Assembly: GCA_011525695.1 (NCBI GenBank)
Contig: WYBX01000059.1
Location: 1 to 42,309 of the forward strand
DNA: 42,309 bases
Direction of reading: 5' to 3'
From: Verrucomicrobiia bacterium
GTDB lineage: Bacteria; Verrucomicrobiota; Verrucomicrobiia; Opitutales; Opitutaceae
The position numbers and the translations under genes were made by a program. Numbering within the stretch: position 1 is the stretch's first letter; each line of letters opens with the position of its first letter. Under the pieces are notes generated by a model. That model had not been told where the DNA came from. It saw only the letters and a list, made by a program, of their open reading frames with translations, and did no database searches. This document shows, in pieces, positions 42,063 through 42,309 of this stretch.

Positions 42063-42186
42063 TTCATTCGCGGGCGACCTCGGCGATCGGGCCGGGCCGC
42101 CAATCCATTAAGCGCAGATTTCGCGGACCGCGGGCGCCGCATCCCCACGATTTATCCAGGCGAGCGAATTGCTACGGCGCGTCTAG
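42063..42186. repeat. Right copy of ~120-bp direct repeat
   Basis: The second copy of the repeat at 40976-41091, in the same orientation. It again ends in CTAG (42183-42186). Both copies share CCAGGCGAGCGAATTGCTAC and GGGC-x-ACCTCGGCGAT blocks. On the minus strand one frame reads AKLGLDAP then stop across the CTAG, which may be the end of a former gene. Confidence 0.85.
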
Positions 42187-42309
42187 CCCGAGTTTCGCAC
42201 GGTAGGAGGACCGATCTCAGTCTGTCAGGTACTTGTGCAGCCAGGAGCCCTCAGGTCGGCCACACAAAACCGTTGCTCACCCTGCCTCGGACGCCTGCGC
42301 TGGATAGAC
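42187..42309. other. Window end, no supportable gene
   Basis: On the minus strand a short frame ends GSWLHKYLTD with TGA at 42217-42219. It looks protein-like and could be the C-terminus of a gene lying outside the window, but it has an in-frame stop 20 codons upstream. GGAGGACCG occurs here (near 42203) and at 41821, possibly a short shared motif. Nothing else is visible. Confidence 0.3.

Noticed and set aside
40976..42186. Integron cassette with attC sites around vapBC
   Set aside because: The repeats are direct and about 120 bp, but no GTTRRRY/RYYYAAC core sites were found at their ends and no integrase is present.
1..42309. tRNA, rRNA or SRP RNA genes, especially near ffh
   Set aside because: No cloverleaf, CCA-ended acceptor stem or conserved SRP Alu/GNAR-loop sequence was recognised by eye.

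Overview
The window is GC-rich (roughly 65% by eye), densely coded DNA from a Gram-negative chromosome. No rRNA, tRNA or CRISPR array was seen. The gene mix is an outer-membrane TolC-type channel, TonB/TolA-like proteins, an FGly-type sulfatase, several large secreted proteins of unknown family, heme made from glutamate (HemL), and many dispersed hairpin repeats. This fits a member of the PVC group, most likely Verrucomicrobiota (Opitutales/Opitutaceae-like). That placement is an inference from gene character and repeat style; no rRNA or marker tree was available.

Layout. 1-9 kb: the 3' part of a photolyase, a TIGR01777 epimerase, ndk, a DUF4142 protein, a NhaD/CitMHS-type antiporter, an orphan DGQHR-domain protein, a secreted protein of unknown function and glutamate dehydrogenase. 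9-16.6 kb: a coiled-coil membrane protein, uvrB, a decayed insertion sequence, a SNF2 helicase and a small lysozyme-like protein. 16.6-23 kb: a sulfatase and ffh on the minus strand, then an AsnC-type regulator, a PLP aminotransferase and der on the plus strand. 23-31 kb: four minus-strand genes, namely a 791-residue secreted protein, an S55-like (SpoIVB-type) protein, hemL and nadE. 31-38 kb: a plus-strand run of tolC-like, maf, two tandem TonB_C paralogues, a pseudouridine synthase, an exported Asp/Tyr-rich protein and DAHP synthase. 38-42.3 kb: an accessory end with two type II toxin-antitoxin modules, a lipase-like hydrolase, a low-GC hypothetical gene and several repeats.

Most genes are housekeeping: DNA repair (phr, uvrB, SNF2), protein targeting and ribosome assembly (ffh, der), nucleotide and cofactor supply (ndk, nadE, hemL, maf) and aromatic and amino-acid metabolism (DAHP synthase, GDH, aminotransferase). 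I saw no clear multi-gene pathway cluster. The tightest unit is the TonB_C pair plus pseudouridine synthase, whose stop and start codons overlap twice in GTGA.

The most distinctive feature is the repeat and mobile-element layer. A degenerate IS (12783-13445) sits exactly between uvrB and the convergent SNF2 gene, and each gene's TAG stop lies in one of its flanking CTAG copies. A hairpin element with the same terminus sits on the TAG stop of the TIGR01777 gene, with a relic of the same transposase nearby. Two copies of a roughly 120-bp repeat flank the second toxin-antitoxin module, and the left copy ends in the toxin's stop codon, also in CTAG. Mobile or repeated DNA therefore tends to sit on CTAG stop codons here. 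The second most interesting object is the exported protein at 35511-36704, with an extreme Asp/Tyr/Trp N-terminus, a serine linker and two copies of a small domain.
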